From Leadbetterella byssophila DSM 17132 (lineage in GTDB: Bacteria; Bacteroidota; Bacteroidia; Cytophagales; Spirosomataceae), in the NCBI RefSeq assembly GCF_000166395.1, contig NC_014655.1, positions 3,596,001-3,660,000 of the forward strand: 64,000 nt of DNA, written 5' to 3'. Positions 63,525 to 64,000 of the stretch are shown one piece after another; position 1 is the stretch's first letter, and every line of letters starts with the position of its first letter. The notes beneath the pieces are model-generated. The model saw only the letters and a program-made list of their open reading frames with translations. It ran no database searches and had not been told where the DNA came from. The position numbers were made by a program, and so were the translations under genes.

Positions 63525-63964
63525 AAAGGGTAGCATTTTTTCCGGGATCCTTTGATCCTTTTACAAAAGGACATGAGGATATCGTTCGAAGAGGACTTAA
63601 GCTCTTTGATGAGATCATTATTGGTATTGGTACAAATTCTGCAAAGAAGAGATACTTCGAAATTCCGGAAATTGAATCCGCTATAAAACGCGCATTTCAG
63701 GATGATGAACGTGTAAAAGTGGTTCATTATGATGACTTGACCGCTGCCGTAGCACAGCAATATGGTGCAAGATTCATTATCAGAGGTCTTAGAAATACCA
63801 CTGATTTTGAATATGAAAACACCATTTCTCAGGTTAACCGTCAGTTAGTAGCAGACCTAGAAACGGTCTTTTTGATCACTTCTCCAGAGTTTGCGCCTAT
63901 AAGTTCAACGATTGTTCGAGAACTGCATAAATTCGGAGCTGATATCTCATCTTATATTCCTTAA
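63521..63964 (+). CDS. coaD: pantetheine-phosphate adenylyltransferase
   Basis: CoaD adenylates 4-phosphopantetheine in CoA synthesis. The 147 residues have the HxGH-type site GSFDPFTKGHEDIV (residues 9-22), RGLRNTTDFEYE and ISSTIVREL. Complete, with TAA at 63962. It overlaps the ExbD/TolR-like gene by four bases, so it is the last gene of that unit. Confidence 0.95.
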   Translation: MKRVAFFPGSFDPFTKGHEDIVRRGLKLFDEIIIGIGTNSAKKRYFEIPEIESAIKRAFQDDERVKVVHYDDLTAAVAQQYGARFIIRGLRNTTDFEYENTISQVNRQLVADLETVFLITSPEFAPISSTIVRELHKFGADISSYIP

Positions 63965-63972
63965 ATTTTGAT

Positions 63973-64000
63973 AAAAGGTAGGGTAGTATTCCCTATTTTT
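63973..64000 (+). terminator. probable terminator after coaD
   Basis: TAGGG (63979-63983) and CCCTA (63991-63995) with a T run up to the window edge; the A-rich start can also pair with it. Confidence 0.65.

Noticed and set aside
1-64000. tRNA, rRNA, CRISPR, transposon, prophage or integrated element
   Set aside because: I saw no tRNA cloverleaf, repeat-spacer array, transposase, integrase or phage gene; the gene content is uniformly chromosomal.

Overview
The window is an ordinary stretch of chromosome from a member of the Bacteroidota, most likely an aerobic gliding bacterium of the Cytophagales type. Evidence: a GldD-type gliding lipoprotein, DUF4270 and CarboxypepD_reg-like proteins, an exbB-exbD-exbD-tonB cluster with a long proline-rich TonB, a 14-subunit-type complex I locus with a short NuoG, A-rich leaders without Shine-Dalgarno sequences, and repeated TAnnTTTG boxes (the Bacteroidota sigma-A -7 element) upstream of gene starts. 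No transposase, phage gene, CRISPR array, rRNA or tRNA was seen. Base composition looks even throughout.

Layout. 1-9.2 kb: start of a secreted protein, glmS, a DUF4270 lipoprotein with a GT5-only glycogen-synthase-like protein, an M61 peptidase, then rpmH-rnpA-ctp-tsaB and a hibernation factor. 9.4-19.1 kb: two coupled proteins of unknown function, an NTF2-like protein, pabC-pabB, gcvP and an M28 peptidase. 19.4-25.4 kb: TonB energy-transducing operon followed by a small membrane protein, a PstS-like lipoprotein and a TPR protein. 25.5-35.7 kb: adk, obgE, nuoABCDEFGHIJ (K, L, M and N do not follow) and a gamma carbonic anhydrase. 35.7-38.0 kb: a minus-strand cluster with cdsA and gldD. 38-48 kb: ABC-F ATPase, MFS exporter, a SAM-I riboswitch in front of metX, a GlxA-type regulator, and a GH95 glycosidase whose start codon abuts a 15-bp inverted repeat. 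47.6-52.5 kb: a sodium symporter and a locus that looks devoted to copper (TonB receptor, Met/His-rich lipoprotein, small Cys-motif protein). 52.6-57.9 kb: an outer-membrane barrel protein with a TTG start, tdk, a small multidrug-type transporter, a 48-aa protein, a decayed DUF2975/XRE regulatory pair, and CsbD. 58-64 kb: an ABC-2 exporter with a NEW3 protein, a polysaccharide deacetylase with an SGNH hydrolase, and a second ExbB/ExbD pair coupled to coaD.

The genes serve mainly housekeeping functions: amino-sugar, folate, glycine, methionine and CoA synthesis, respiration, translation, envelope energetics and glycan use. I found no clear new multi-gene system. The most interesting points are the hairpin at the GH95 start, the copper-like locus, the decayed DUF2975/XRE pair, the incomplete complex I locus ending in a gamma carbonic anhydrase, and the coupled pair at 9.4-12.4 kb whose function is unknown. 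All family assignments are by eye from motifs and length; no database search was run.
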